Below are positions 17,222 to 25,720 of a stretch of DNA of 39,869 nt, one piece after another. The notes under the pieces are model-generated. The model saw nothing but the letters and a program-made list of their open reading frames with translations. It was not told the DNA's origin and searched no databases. The translations under genes and the position numbers were made by a program. The stretch is taken from contig DAPV01000048.1 of NCBI GenBank assembly GCA_002502625.1, positions 2,242 to 42,110 of the forward strand, given 5' to 3'. This DNA is from Euryarchaeota archaeon UBA125 (GTDB lineage Archaea > Thermoplasmatota > Poseidoniia > Poseidoniales > Thalassarchaeaceae). Position 1 is the stretch's first letter; every line of letters begins with the position of its first letter.

Positions 17222-17737
17222 ATGGAACGCTTCGCGACGACTAGAGGTAAAGTCAAAGATGTTACAGCAAATGGTGGATTGGCAGAATTGGCTAAGAAAT
17301 ATTTTGACAATGTTAAATCGACTGGTGAAAATGCATTTACTGGATCACATGGCATAATGAAAAGTATTGATGCGCATTACAACGGAGATGCATTAATTGT
17401 CGAAGTAGCTAACGAAAAACCCGATTTTTCAAATCCAGAATCTATGAAGTTGGCTCGAGAAGATAGATTAAGATGGACTCAATTTTTAGATGAGTCAACT
17501 GGATATGACTCGAAAAAGAGAGGAGATAAAGCAAAGGAATGGGGCAAGAAAGCTAACAAAGCAAAGTCTTCTATTTCAGCGGCTAAACACTTCATGAATC
17601 TAGCCAAAGATCTGCCTCAAGAAACAATAGACAAAGCTCATGAACTAATGCAAGAAATTGAAGCCGCACTTGAAGCAGGGGATAATACCAAAGCTGCTGG
17701 ACGTGGAGAAAAATTATCCAAATTACTGAATAAATGA
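17222..17737 (+). CDS. Conserved-looking small protein, possibly DUF5611-like
   Basis: The 171-residue product has no signal peptide or membrane helix. The N-terminal half is alpha-beta (FATTRGKVKDV, LAELAKKYFDN, GDALIVEVANEKPDF) with a DRLRWTQFLDESTGY helix. The C-terminal half is lysine- and alanine-rich helix (residues about 100-171), probably a coiled coil. From memory it resembles the archaeal DUF5611 family, but I cannot verify that. GGAGGG sits next to the ATG. It is 10 bases ahead of tyrS, so it is probably in the same transcript; a link to translation is only inferred from position. Confidence 0.6.
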   Translation: MERFATTRGKVKDVTANGGLAELAKKYFDNVKSTGENAFTGSHGIMKSIDAHYNGDALIVEVANEKPDFSNPESMKLAREDRLRWTQFLDESTGYDSKKRGDKAKEWGKKANKAKSSISAAKHFMNLAKDLPQETIDKAHELMQEIEAALEAGDNTKAAGRGEKLSKLLNK

Positions 17738-17747
17738 GGTAAATTCG

Positions 17748-18893
17748 ATGACCCCCGAGGATGTCACGCGTCTCATTGAAGAGACAAAAGGGGGTTCAGA
17801 ACTATCTTATGAAAGTAAAGAGAAAATCTCTTTGATGTTTGATGGTGTTGAAGAAATTGTTGGACTGGAACATATTGTATCCATTCTTAACGGAGAAAAT
17901 TCGCATGGCGGAGATAATGTTTTGAGAGCATATATCGGACTTGAGCCAAGTGGCAAGGCTCATCTTGGATGGATAATTCTAGCAGATACAATCAAGAAAA
18001 TGCTACAACAAGGTGTCAATGTTCTTGTTTTCTTAGCAGATTGGCATGCTTGGGTCAATGATAAATTCGGTAGAGATATGGAAAAAATATCTATTGCTGG
18101 AGAATATATGTCAGAGGTGTTCAGAGTTCTTCTTGGATTCCCAGAAGAAGGAGATCAAGCAGGTCAAATTCGTTTCATGAAAGCAAGTCAATTAATGGAC
18201 TCAGGCAAATATTGGGAACGAGTACTACGTTGCTCGAAGGGCATGAGCCTATCAAGAGCAAGGAGAACTTTCAGTATTATGGGAAGAAGTGAAGATTCTT
18301 CTGACGATGATCTATCTGCTTTCTTCTACCCTGCAATGCAGGCTGCTGATATCTTTGAATTAAATGTAGATATTGCCTTTGGAGGAATGGACCAACGAAA
18401 AGCACACATGTACATGAGAGAAGTAGGAGATAGAAACCATTGGGTAAAAGCTACTTGTATCCATACACCTATGCTATCAGGATTGAAAGGAAGGGGCGGA
18501 GGAAGGATGGACTCATTTGATCATAAAATGTCAAAATCAGACCCTAATAATGCAATATTACTACATGATACGCCAAAGAAATTAGAAAAAAAATTCAGAA
18601 AGGCATTCCTTGAACCAGGAAATTCTGATTCTCCAGTTTATGAAATTGCAAAATACGTTATTATGCCGAGAAATGGAGAAGTTCACGTTAATCCTAAACC
18701 AGAATTTGGAGAACCATCTTCTTGGACTGATTTAGATGCTTTAATTGAAGCAATTAGCGATGGTTCTGTTCATCCATTCGATGCAAAAATGGCTATAGCA
18801 CATGGTTTAGCAGAAATTCTTGAACCTATCTCAGAACATTTCACTCAAAATTCAGAATTACTTGATGCGGTCAACCAAATGACTGGTCAGTGA
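17748..18893 (+). CDS. tyrS: Tyrosyl-tRNA synthetase, archaeal type
   Basis: The 381-residue class Ic synthetase charges tRNA-Tyr. The HIGH-type motif is in AYIGLEPSGKAHLGW (about residues 62-76), where the Tyr of AYIG is the tyrosine-pocket residue. YPAMQAADIFELNVDIAFGGMDQRK supplies the Asp that reads the tyrosine hydroxyl, and KMSKS follows at about residue 261. Methanocaldococcus TyrRS has a comparable core but is shorter; this protein has extra residues at the N terminus and between motifs (SEDSSDDDLSAFF). A short GAGGTAA element precedes the ATG, 10 bases after the upstream gene. Confidence 0.93.
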   Translation: MTPEDVTRLIEETKGGSELSYESKEKISLMFDGVEEIVGLEHIVSILNGENSHGGDNVLRAYIGLEPSGKAHLGWIILADTIKKMLQQGVNVLVFLADWHAWVNDKFGRDMEKISIAGEYMSEVFRVLLGFPEEGDQAGQIRFMKASQLMDSGKYWERVLRCSKGMSLSRARRTFSIMGRSEDSSDDDLSAFFYPAMQAADIFELNVDIAFGGMDQRKAHMYMREVGDRNHWVKATCIHTPMLSGLKGRGGGRMDSFDHKMSKSDPNNAILLHDTPKKLEKKFRKAFLEPGNSDSPVYEIAKYVIMPRNGEVHVNPKPEFGEPSSWTDLDALIEAISDGSVHPFDAKMAIAHGLAEILEPISEHFTQNSELLDAVNQMTGQ

Positions 18894-18974
18894 AGAATAT
18901 CCATTTATTTGGACTTCTAAGTTAATTTAGGGAGGCCAATTCATATCATATGAGTTCGCCGTCTGAATGATAAT

Positions 18975-20519
18975 ATGGATGTAGGCATAGATGATTTCGC
19001 CATTCATTTCCCTCGCCTTTACTTTGATATGAAAGATTTTGCAAAATTCCGCGGGGCAGATTTTGAAAAATTAAACAAAGGATTGGGATTGAATGCAATG
19101 GCAATTCCCGATGCTCATGAGGACACAGCGACAATGGGTGCAAACGCTGTTGCGCGACTAATTGACCGTAACGGATTGTCCCCTTCTCAAATCGGTAGGA
19201 TTTACCTAGGAACAGAATCAGCTCTTGATGGTGCAAAACCTACAGCGACATATATTATCGACATGCTTCAACAAAGATATTCAAAGCAATATGGACCTGA
19301 TTCCTTCAGAAATTGCGATGTTGTTGATATGACATTTGCATGTATTGGTGCCGTAGATGCTCTTCACAATACATTAGATTGGGTTGCAAGAGGAGGCAAA
19401 GAAGAGGACAGAATTGGAATTGTTGTTTTTAGTGATAATGCAAAATACGATATGGAATCTAGTGGAGAATATACTCAAGGTGCCGGAGGAGGTGGAATCC
19501 TAATCAGGGCGGATCCAAGATTATTGGTGATCCCCGATATTTGGGGCGTATCTACAACTCCAGTTCATGACTTTTTCAAGCCAAGAAGAGAAGTTCCGGT
19601 GAAGAATGTCATTGAAAGAGTACTAGATCTAGCAAGAGAGACAGGCCAATCATTCAAGTCAGGTCTTAGCGATAGGATGATGAGGAATCTACGTGGTTCA
19701 AAGATGTCCAATGACGAGTTATTTGCAGAAGATACGCTAAAAATTCATAGAGATACACCTGTTTTTGATGGCCAATTTTCTAATCGATGTTACATGGAAT
19801 CTGTTAAACAGGCATTCATTGATTTCCATGGAAAGGCTAGAAGAAAAGGCAGATTAGATCCAGAAAATGATCCTATTCTTACAGAACAATGGAAGAGAAT
19901 CATTGTACATCTCCCTTATGCTTTCCAAGGAAAGAGAATGTTTCCCGATGTGTTTAGACACGATCGTAGAGGAACAGCTGTTTGGGATGAAATAGTCGAT
20001 GAAATTGGAATAGAACCACTAATAGAAAATTTTGAAGATACGCCTGAAGGAATGGCTGAATTTGATAAAGCAAATGATCGTTATAGACGTGCTATTTCCA
20101 AAACTCAAGCATTCCTAAAATTTGCAGATGAAAGAATTGAGCGAGGACAAAGAGCTTCAAGTCTAATAGGAAATCAATATACTGGTTCAATTTTCCTAGC
20201 TCTTATGTCATCGTTAGAATGTGATTATGACGAAAATAATTCTATCGAAGGGCAACGAATTGGTCTTTGTGGATACGGTTCAGGAGCAAAAGCCAAGGTA
20301 TTTGAGGGAATCATTCAGCCTGAGTGGAAAGAAATTGCTTCAAGATTCTTACTCTTTGAAAGATTAGATCTTCGAAGACCGATTCTTAGTGATGACTATG
20401 AAGCATTACATAGAGGCAGTACAACTGAATCAATTATTGAACCTAGTCAAGAATTTGCACTTGTAAGGGAAGTAAACGGTGGACTCCCTGGAGAACGCCG
20501 CTACAGATGGGTAGACTAA
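18975..20519 (+). CDS. Hydroxymethylglutaryl-CoA synthase
   Basis: HMG-CoA synthase condenses acetyl-CoA and acetoacetyl-CoA in the mevalonate pathway, which supplies isoprenoids for archaeal lipids. Catalytic residues fit Glu81 (LGTESALDGAK), Cys123 (MTFACIGAVDAL) and His312 (VHLPYAFQGKRM). The start MDVGIDDFAIHFPRLY and the motif YTQGAGGGGILI resemble bacterial MvaS and eukaryotic enzymes. At 514 residues it is much longer than the usual bacterial (about 390) or archaeal (about 350) forms. Part of the excess is an insertion at about residues 205-260, before DTPVFDGQFSNRCYM. The stop abuts that of the opposite gene. Confidence 0.92.
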   Translation: MDVGIDDFAIHFPRLYFDMKDFAKFRGADFEKLNKGLGLNAMAIPDAHEDTATMGANAVARLIDRNGLSPSQIGRIYLGTESALDGAKPTATYIIDMLQQRYSKQYGPDSFRNCDVVDMTFACIGAVDALHNTLDWVARGGKEEDRIGIVVFSDNAKYDMESSGEYTQGAGGGGILIRADPRLLVIPDIWGVSTTPVHDFFKPRREVPVKNVIERVLDLARETGQSFKSGLSDRMMRNLRGSKMSNDELFAEDTLKIHRDTPVFDGQFSNRCYMESVKQAFIDFHGKARRKGRLDPENDPILTEQWKRIIVHLPYAFQGKRMFPDVFRHDRRGTAVWDEIVDEIGIEPLIENFEDTPEGMAEFDKANDRYRRAISKTQAFLKFADERIERGQRASSLIGNQYTGSIFLALMSSLECDYDENNSIEGQRIGLCGYGSGAKAKVFEGIIQPEWKEIASRFLLFERLDLRRPILSDDYEALHRGSTTESIIEPSQEFALVREVNGGLPGERRYRWVD

Positions 20520-22109
20520 TTATTCCGAAGATTCTGAATTGTCATCCCTAGTAATAGCTTGATTCGGGGAATTCATTTCTTCATCATTATTTTCTATTGG
20601 AATCAGCAAGGGCTCAAGATCTCCGAATGATTCGAATAAACTAGGTCCACTAGAAAGATAGTACACCGAACCCCTACCATCTCTAGAATCTTCAGCACTT
20701 GAATTCTCATTAGTTGCACACTCACCTGTACAACCATCTGCAAAGGCTACATAAACACGGCCATCTCTATCGATATGTAAGTCATTGAAATCTAACAGAT
20801 TACGATTCGACCCACCAATATCCCTACAGTCACCTGAATTTAGACAAATAGAACCAACCTGAACCGGATCATCTGTTACTCTATAGGTGTGGAAAATTGG
20901 ATTCTCGTCTAATGCATTAATGCTGAAAGTAATGTAAAGATGATATGTCGCATTATTTGGAGCATAGTGTGCATTTCCATCCCAAGCATTGTCGTCAATG
21001 TCAGATTGATTCAACATCTCAGCATTTTCACTCCCAAGATAGGTTATTGCTATTCTTCCGGGGTCGCCAGCATCGGTTTGAGGGAATACGGAAGAAATTA
21101 CTCCTGCTGGAGAAATACGAATACTCTCCTGTTCCCATGTTTCTCCTGAATCTGTCGATCTAGACATGTAAACTCCTTCATCGCCTCCAGTCCAAATATG
21201 ATATGCATTTGATTCAGAATCAGTTGACACTTCGGAATTCTTTCTAGGATATGGAGTACCTACATCTTCCCCCATGGAACGTTCAAACCAAGAAAATCCA
21301 TTGTCTTTAGAAACGATTACAGTAGGAGTTTCCACACGAGGAGTAACGTATACAGTACCATCTGGAGCAGTAGATATTGCTCCATGTAATCCACCATTTG
21401 TAGTTGCTAGACCGATGATTTGACCACCTGCTTCAAACGTTGCGCCACCATCAAAACTCGTGAAACAAAAAATTCCAGCTAGTTTGTTATAACAATAGTA
21501 AACTGCTGTTTCATAGAATCCGCTAGTAAATTGTCCTAAAGCCCCATACCCAGAATCTGTCCATGGGCCGCTTGCAAGTTTGATATGGTCATTAATTGGA
21601 GTAGTTCCAGAGTCATGTGGATTGCCTAACCAAGATTCACCATCATCATCACTCCAACAAATCCATGATGTTTCTAATCCAATCATTTGAACATTGAAAA
21701 TTCTGTCTGTAATTGGGTCTACCCACCCATATGGATCACTTGTTGTTGGAGAACATTGTACAGGGTCTTGTGTTTCCATCCATGATTCGCCATAATCACA
21801 TGACCTCATTACCTTCTCCATTGCAATAACGAAAATACAACCGCTAGAAGTTACCCCGATACTAGGTTCTTTTCCGGTTTCTCCTACATCGCTGAAAGTG
21901 AATGACATAGGAATCAATTCTTCATCTACTGGAAGACCATCAGCACCTGTAACGAATGTCGTTGGAAATTCAGGTTCTTCAACTGGTGGCAAGGAGATTT
22001 CGTCTTGTTTCAAACAACCTGACAATGATGTAGTGATAAGTAAGAAACATATCAAAACTGAACTACAACGAACCTTAAGAAAAAAATTTCCAAGATTGTT
22101 AGTAGACAT
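20520..22109 (-). CDS. Lipoprotein with sialidase-like (BNR) propeller
   Basis: The 529-residue protein begins with a lipoprotein signal ending TTSLSGC (Cys32). The body shows BNR/Asp-box-like repeats of sialidase-fold propellers: SCDYGESWMET, WSDDDGESWLG, VSKDNGFSWFERS, MSRSTDSGETWEQES and a CFTSFDGGATFE element. Asp-boxes stabilise propeller blades and do not prove sialidase activity; no full set of sialidase arginines could be assigned. Several cysteine pairs (CLNSGDC, CTGEC) suggest disulfides outside the cell. GAGGTG lies before the ATG. The stop abuts the HMG-CoA synthase stop. Confidence 0.8.
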   Translation of the reverse strand: MSTNNLGNFFLKVRCSSVLICFLLITTSLSGCLKQDEISLPPVEEPEFPTTFVTGADGLPVDEELIPMSFTFSDVGETGKEPSIGVTSSGCIFVIAMEKVMRSCDYGESWMETQDPVQCSPTTSDPYGWVDPITDRIFNVQMIGLETSWICWSDDDGESWLGNPHDSGTTPINDHIKLASGPWTDSGYGALGQFTSGFYETAVYYCYNKLAGIFCFTSFDGGATFEAGGQIIGLATTNGGLHGAISTAPDGTVYVTPRVETPTVIVSKDNGFSWFERSMGEDVGTPYPRKNSEVSTDSESNAYHIWTGGDEGVYMSRSTDSGETWEQESIRISPAGVISSVFPQTDAGDPGRIAITYLGSENAEMLNQSDIDDNAWDGNAHYAPNNATYHLYITFSINALDENPIFHTYRVTDDPVQVGSICLNSGDCRDIGGSNRNLLDFNDLHIDRDGRVYVAFADGCTGECATNENSSAEDSRDGRGSVYYLSSGPSLFESFGDLEPLLIPIENNDEEMNSPNQAITRDDNSESSE

Positions 22110-22132
22110 TGTTCACCTCATTATATCATTGT

Positions 22133-23308
22133 TCAAGAATCACCTAATGCTCGATTAATCACAATTCGCTGAACTTCTTGAGTGCCTTCATAAATTTGAG
22201 TAATCTTAGCATCTCTGAAAAATCTCTCAACAGGGAAGTCAGTCGTATACCCATAGCCACCAAGGACCTGAACTGCTCTTTCAGCAACCCACATTGCATT
22301 ATCTCCAGCAAATAACTTAGCCATACTTGCTTCCATTGTATGTCTACGCCCACCGTGATGGTAATGTTGTTCTTTTGCCCAAGCAGCACGGTATACCATA
22401 AGTCTAGCAGCTTCGGTCTGTGTAGCCATATCTGCGAGATAATTACCTATAGATTGATGAAAAGCTATAGGTTTACCAAAGGCTTCTCTTTCATGTGAAT
22501 ATTTGACTGCAGCATCAAGTGCGCCCTGTGCAATACCTAAAGCTTGAGCCGCTATTCCAATTCTAGAATTATCTAAAGCATTCATTGCTATTGGAAATCC
22601 TTTTCCAGCTTCTTTGAGAACATTTCCTACTGGAACCTTACAATTCTCAAGAACTAAAGTACACGTGTCGCTACTCCTAATGCCAAGTTTATCTTCTTTC
22701 TTTCCTACTGAAAATCCTTCAAACTCTTTCTCAACTATGAATGCTGTAGTTCCGCCGTGCCTCTTTACCCCATAATCAGGGTGGTCAACATCTTTAGCAA
22801 ATAACACAAATATATCTGCACTTGATCCATTTGTTACCCACATTTTTTCTCCGTTCAAGATATAGTGACTACCGTCATCAGATAACTTAGCCTTGCAAAC
22901 CATAGCAGCAGCATCTGTTCCAGCACCAGCCTCAGAGAGAGAATAGGCACCTACTTTATCCGAGGCAAGCATAGGGAGATACTTAGCTTTCTGCTCTTCA
23001 TTTCCATGTAAAGTAATAGTCATACTACAAAGACCGACATGAACACAATAGAATACTCCGAAAGAAGGATCTACTCGAGAAAGTTCTTCGACAATAATTG
23101 CCTCAGAGATATCGTCTAATGGAGTACCCCCAAATTCTTCAGGTATGGTACAAGTATGAAGACCATATTCGATGAACTGAGACCATTCTTCAGTAGGAGG
23201 TTTTTGATGCCTATCTCTTTCTAATGCAGTCGGCGCTAATACAGATTCAGCGAAGTCTCGAACTAGGTCTCGAATCATCGTTTGCTCTTCGGTTTCTTTG
23301 AAGTCCAT
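22133..23308 (-). CDS. Acyl-CoA dehydrogenase, short/medium-chain type
   Basis: The start is set at 23308 (MDFKETEEQTMIRDLVRDF), which aligns with the family N terminus; earlier ATGs add a 35-residue stretch atypical of the family. The 391-residue FAD enzyme has AYSLSEAGAGTDAAAM, MWVTNGSSADIFVLFAK, REAFGKPIAFHQSIGNYLAD, VQVLGGYGYTTDFPVERFFRDAK and the likely catalytic base Glu374 in IYEGTQEVQR. These place it in the butyryl/short-branched-chain group. It would start beta-oxidation or branched amino-acid breakdown, handing electrons to ETF. Substrate length cannot be fixed by eye. Confidence 0.9.
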   Translation of the reverse strand: MDFKETEEQTMIRDLVRDFAESVLAPTALERDRHQKPPTEEWSQFIEYGLHTCTIPEEFGGTPLDDISEAIIVEELSRVDPSFGVFYCVHVGLCSMTITLHGNEEQKAKYLPMLASDKVGAYSLSEAGAGTDAAAMVCKAKLSDDGSHYILNGEKMWVTNGSSADIFVLFAKDVDHPDYGVKRHGGTTAFIVEKEFEGFSVGKKEDKLGIRSSDTCTLVLENCKVPVGNVLKEAGKGFPIAMNALDNSRIGIAAQALGIAQGALDAAVKYSHEREAFGKPIAFHQSIGNYLADMATQTEAARLMVYRAAWAKEQHYHHGGRRHTMEASMAKLFAGDNAMWVAERAVQVLGGYGYTTDFPVERFFRDAKITQIYEGTQEVQRIVINRALGDS

Positions 23309-23424
23309 GGCATGCCCAGTAACGCTCCGTTTGTGAATGGTTCGGATAGTTGGGAATACAAAAAAGGCCAAAATAAACGAATAATTGAAATTAGATTGCA
23401 ACGGCGGCGCCATGAGGATAGTAC

Positions 23425-23937
23425 ATGAGCGACGAGGATGAGTTCAGTATCGCAGTAGGAAGAAGATATACGCAGGAACATCTTTGGTTCCACTTAATCA
23501 GTGGACCAAACGATGATCATGAAGAATATAAGATTGGAGTTTCGGATTTCGTGAGGATAGAATACGGAAAAATTCTGAAGGTCACTTTACCAAATATTAC
23601 TGATGTGAGTGAATTTCTGATTGGTTCTGATGACGAGCATTCGGAAGAAGAAATCGTATCAAAAGATGATGAAAAAGAAGACGCAGGAGCATTAGGAGAT
23701 CTATCTACTGATGAAAATTTAGTCGGACTTCAATGTGAATTTGAAACTTTGAATATTTTGGCTCCAATAGCTTGCTCTGTTATGAGCATGAACGGAGAAA
23801 TAGAAAATAATCCACATTATGTTAATCGTGATGCATACGGTGATGGTTGGTTTGTGATTATTAGAGTACACGATGGATTTGACTTTGATGATTTGTTGAG
23901 TTCAGAAGATTACGTTGATTATCTAGCAGAATTGTAA
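23425..23937 (+). CDS. Glycine cleavage H-like protein lacking the lipoyl lysine
   Basis: The N terminus (YTQEHLWF, then YKIGVSDFVRIEYGKILKVTLP) and C terminus (ENNPHYVNRDAYGDGWFVIIRV, in two parts, then LLSSEDYVDYLAEL) follow the GcvH fold. In GcvH the lipoyl lysine sits in an ESVKAVSD-type hairpin; here the same place reads FETLNILAPIACSV, with Asn110 in the lysine position and the hairpin shortened by a few residues. An acidic insertion (residues about 68-98) lies between the fold halves. It is divergent from the acyl-CoA dehydrogenase gene. It cannot be a lipoyl carrier in the usual way; its role is unknown. Confidence 0.75.
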   Translation: MSDEDEFSIAVGRRYTQEHLWFHLISGPNDDHEEYKIGVSDFVRIEYGKILKVTLPNITDVSEFLIGSDDEHSEEEIVSKDDEKEDAGALGDLSTDENLVGLQCEFETLNILAPIACSVMSMNGEIENNPHYVNRDAYGDGWFVIIRVHDGFDFDDLLSSEDYVDYLAEL

Positions 23938-25242
23938 TCAGACCCACATTCTATGTTCGCCCAATGGCTTATTTACGAATCCAAGAGATTCTGCTTTCTC
24001 CCAAACAGAATCTGAATCTGAGATATCATTTTCCACTTGAATGCGAAATAACCACTGCTTTATTTCTCCAAGAAGAGGACCTGGTTCAATTCCTAGTCTG
24101 GATAATATCTCACTTCCACTAACTAGTGGTTTATTTCCTCCAGAAAGGGCAGGAAGAATACTCAGTTCATATCTCAATTTATCTGATTCTTCAAGAGAAT
24201 GACCTCTTTCTGCAGATATTTGGGAGATTAAATCCTCGCCTAATGCAATTCGATATCTTCTAAGACATCCCTTACTTTCTGTGTTAGGAGTAATCCCAAT
24301 CCTTTTTCTGATAGAAATTACAGCGTCTCGAACCTTATTAGAAACCAATAATTCATTCAAAATTTGAGTAACATTTTCTTCATCAAATGATTTTAGTAGC
24401 AAAGAAAAACGCCCTATCATCAGATTATACCCAGTAATTCCTTCAAAATTACAATTATCGACACCAGATACATCATTACATCCCGGAATAACATAATTCA
24501 TGACGCCATCATCAACCATTCTCTGAAGAACTTCCGATACATTTCGGTAAGTAAGAAGAGTACTGAACTCCATCCAAATTCTTTCTCTGGATATTGAATC
24601 TAAATTCTCAACAGAATCAATTAGTGCTTGAGAAAGATTCTCATCCGGAATAAAGGGGCCTGAATTATGACACATGAATCGATATGCGCGCATTATTCTA
24701 AGACCATCTTCTTCTAATCGTTTTGAAGCTTCACCTACTGCAGATAATATTCCTGATTCAAGGTCTTTTTGGCCTCCATGTGGGTCGTAAAAAAGGAGAT
24801 TTATTGGATCGATTGCCATGGCATTTATTTTGAAATCTCTTCGATTCAGATCCTCTAACAGTGATGTACCGAAACGAACAGATTCAGGTCTTCTTCTATC
24901 TAAGTAAGTACCATCCTTTCTAAGAGTAGTAATTTCAATATCTCCAAAATCTCCCTCAGAGGGGATAGTCATAGTACCAAACATAATTCCAGTAGGTATT
25001 GAAGAGGGGAAAATTTGCATTAACTGAGAAGGTGTTGCATTACTAGCAAGATCAAAATCATGTAACGAAATTTTTGACAATGAATCTCTAACGGCTCCAC
25101 CTACAATCCATATTGAGAATCCACTTTCAGAAACCTTTGAGATGACCATTTTTAGAGTTGAATCAAGATTCTCAAGAAGATCTATGTGAATAGGAGAAAG
25201 TGATTTTCCATCTACATCGGAGGTTGGCTCATCCGATGTCAT
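23938..25242 (-). CDS. cca: CCA-adding tRNA nucleotidyltransferase, class II (bacterial/eukaryotic type)
   Basis: The 434-residue protein shows the class II nucleotidyltransferase order: WIVGGAVRDSL (about residues 45-55), HDFDLA with the metal-binding Asp62 and Asp64, LNRRDFKINAMAID (132-145), DPHGGQKDLESGILSAVG, and EEDGLRIMRAYRF (177-189). SRERIWMEF follows as the base-specifying helix region. It adds the 3' CCA to tRNAs such as the tRNA-Ser of this window. Archaea generally use the unrelated class I enzyme, so this copy points to transfer from bacteria. Poly(A) polymerase of the same superfamily is an alternative. Confidence 0.88.
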   Translation of the reverse strand: MTSDEPTSDVDGKSLSPIHIDLLENLDSTLKMVISKVSESGFSIWIVGGAVRDSLSKISLHDFDLASNATPSQLMQIFPSSIPTGIMFGTMTIPSEGDFGDIEITTLRKDGTYLDRRRPESVRFGTSLLEDLNRRDFKINAMAIDPINLLFYDPHGGQKDLESGILSAVGEASKRLEEDGLRIMRAYRFMCHNSGPFIPDENLSQALIDSVENLDSISRERIWMEFSTLLTYRNVSEVLQRMVDDGVMNYVIPGCNDVSGVDNCNFEGITGYNLMIGRFSLLLKSFDEENVTQILNELLVSNKVRDAVISIRKRIGITPNTESKGCLRRYRIALGEDLISQISAERGHSLEESDKLRYELSILPALSGGNKPLVSGSEILSRLGIEPGPLLGEIKQWLFRIQVENDISDSDSVWEKAESLGFVNKPLGEHRMWV

Positions 25243-25315
25243 ATACAGTCGTCTTAGTCAATTCAAATGAAATAACCGCATAAATCACACAAGGAATTTT
25301 TAATCAATGCGACTT

Positions 25316-25324
25316 GAGAGGGGT
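25316..25324 (+). promoter_or_regulatory. Ribosome binding site deciding the start of the 25325 gene
   Basis: GAGAGGGGT lies directly before ATGGATATAG, matching the arrangement seen before the 17125 start. A TATA-like TTTTTAAT at 25297-25304 is about 25 bases upstream of this ATG, so a very short leader is possible. The in-frame ATG at 25307 would place both signals too close or inside the coding region. Confidence 0.45.
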
Positions 25325-25720
25325 ATGGATATAGTTCTCATCAAGATGAGTAAACTAATCCCCCATGAAGAGATCAAGCAAAAAAAACTTAGTAAATTAA
25401 TTGATTTAGTCAAAAAAAGAGGCGGTTTCTATAAGCCAATTTTAGTAGATAGAGAAACTAAAATTCTTCTAGATGGTCACCATCGATATAATACTGCTCT
25501 TCATTTAGGATTGAATTTTATCCCTGGGATAGAAGTTGATTATCTTGAAGATGAATCTATACAAGTAGAACCCTGGCCGGGGAAGGAAGAAGTGGAAATA
25601 ACCAAACAATCTGTTCTTTCTATGGCAAAATCGGGAAATTTATTTCCGCCGAAAACAAGTAAGCACTCTATTTCCACTGAATATCCTAAACAGTTTTTCT
25701 CATTAGAAGAATTGAGTTAA
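25325..25720 (+). CDS. ParB/Srx-fold protein, SerK-like (possible free-serine kinase)
   Basis: The 131-residue product (start set by the adjacent GAGAGGGGT; ATG at 25307 is the alternative) shows the ParB-type core with IPHEEIKQKKLSKLIDLVKK, YKPILVDRETKILLDGHHRY and a final LFPPKTSKH. The DGHHR motif and the PPK-T-x-H tail are features I associate with the archaeal serine kinase SerK group rather than with DNA-binding ParB; the protein is too short for a full ParB. SerK makes O-phosphoserine for cysteine synthesis. The stop overlaps the opposite gene's stop in TTAA. Confidence 0.7.
   Translation: MDIVLIKMSKLIPHEEIKQKKLSKLIDLVKKRGGFYKPILVDRETKILLDGHHRYNTALHLGLNFIPGIEVDYLEDESIQVEPWPGKEEVEITKQSVLSMAKSGNLFPPKTSKHSISTEYPKQFFSLEELS

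Noticed and set aside
23309..23413. N-terminal extension of the acyl-CoA dehydrogenase as a signal or targeting peptide
   Set aside because: Homologues begin at MDFKETEEQ; the extra 35 residues look like translated upstream sequence, and export of this FAD enzyme is not expected.
25325..25720. Chromosome-partition ParB or origin-linked gene
   Set aside because: The protein lacks the helix-turn-helix and dimer domains of ParB, there is no parA neighbour, and no parS-like sites were seen.
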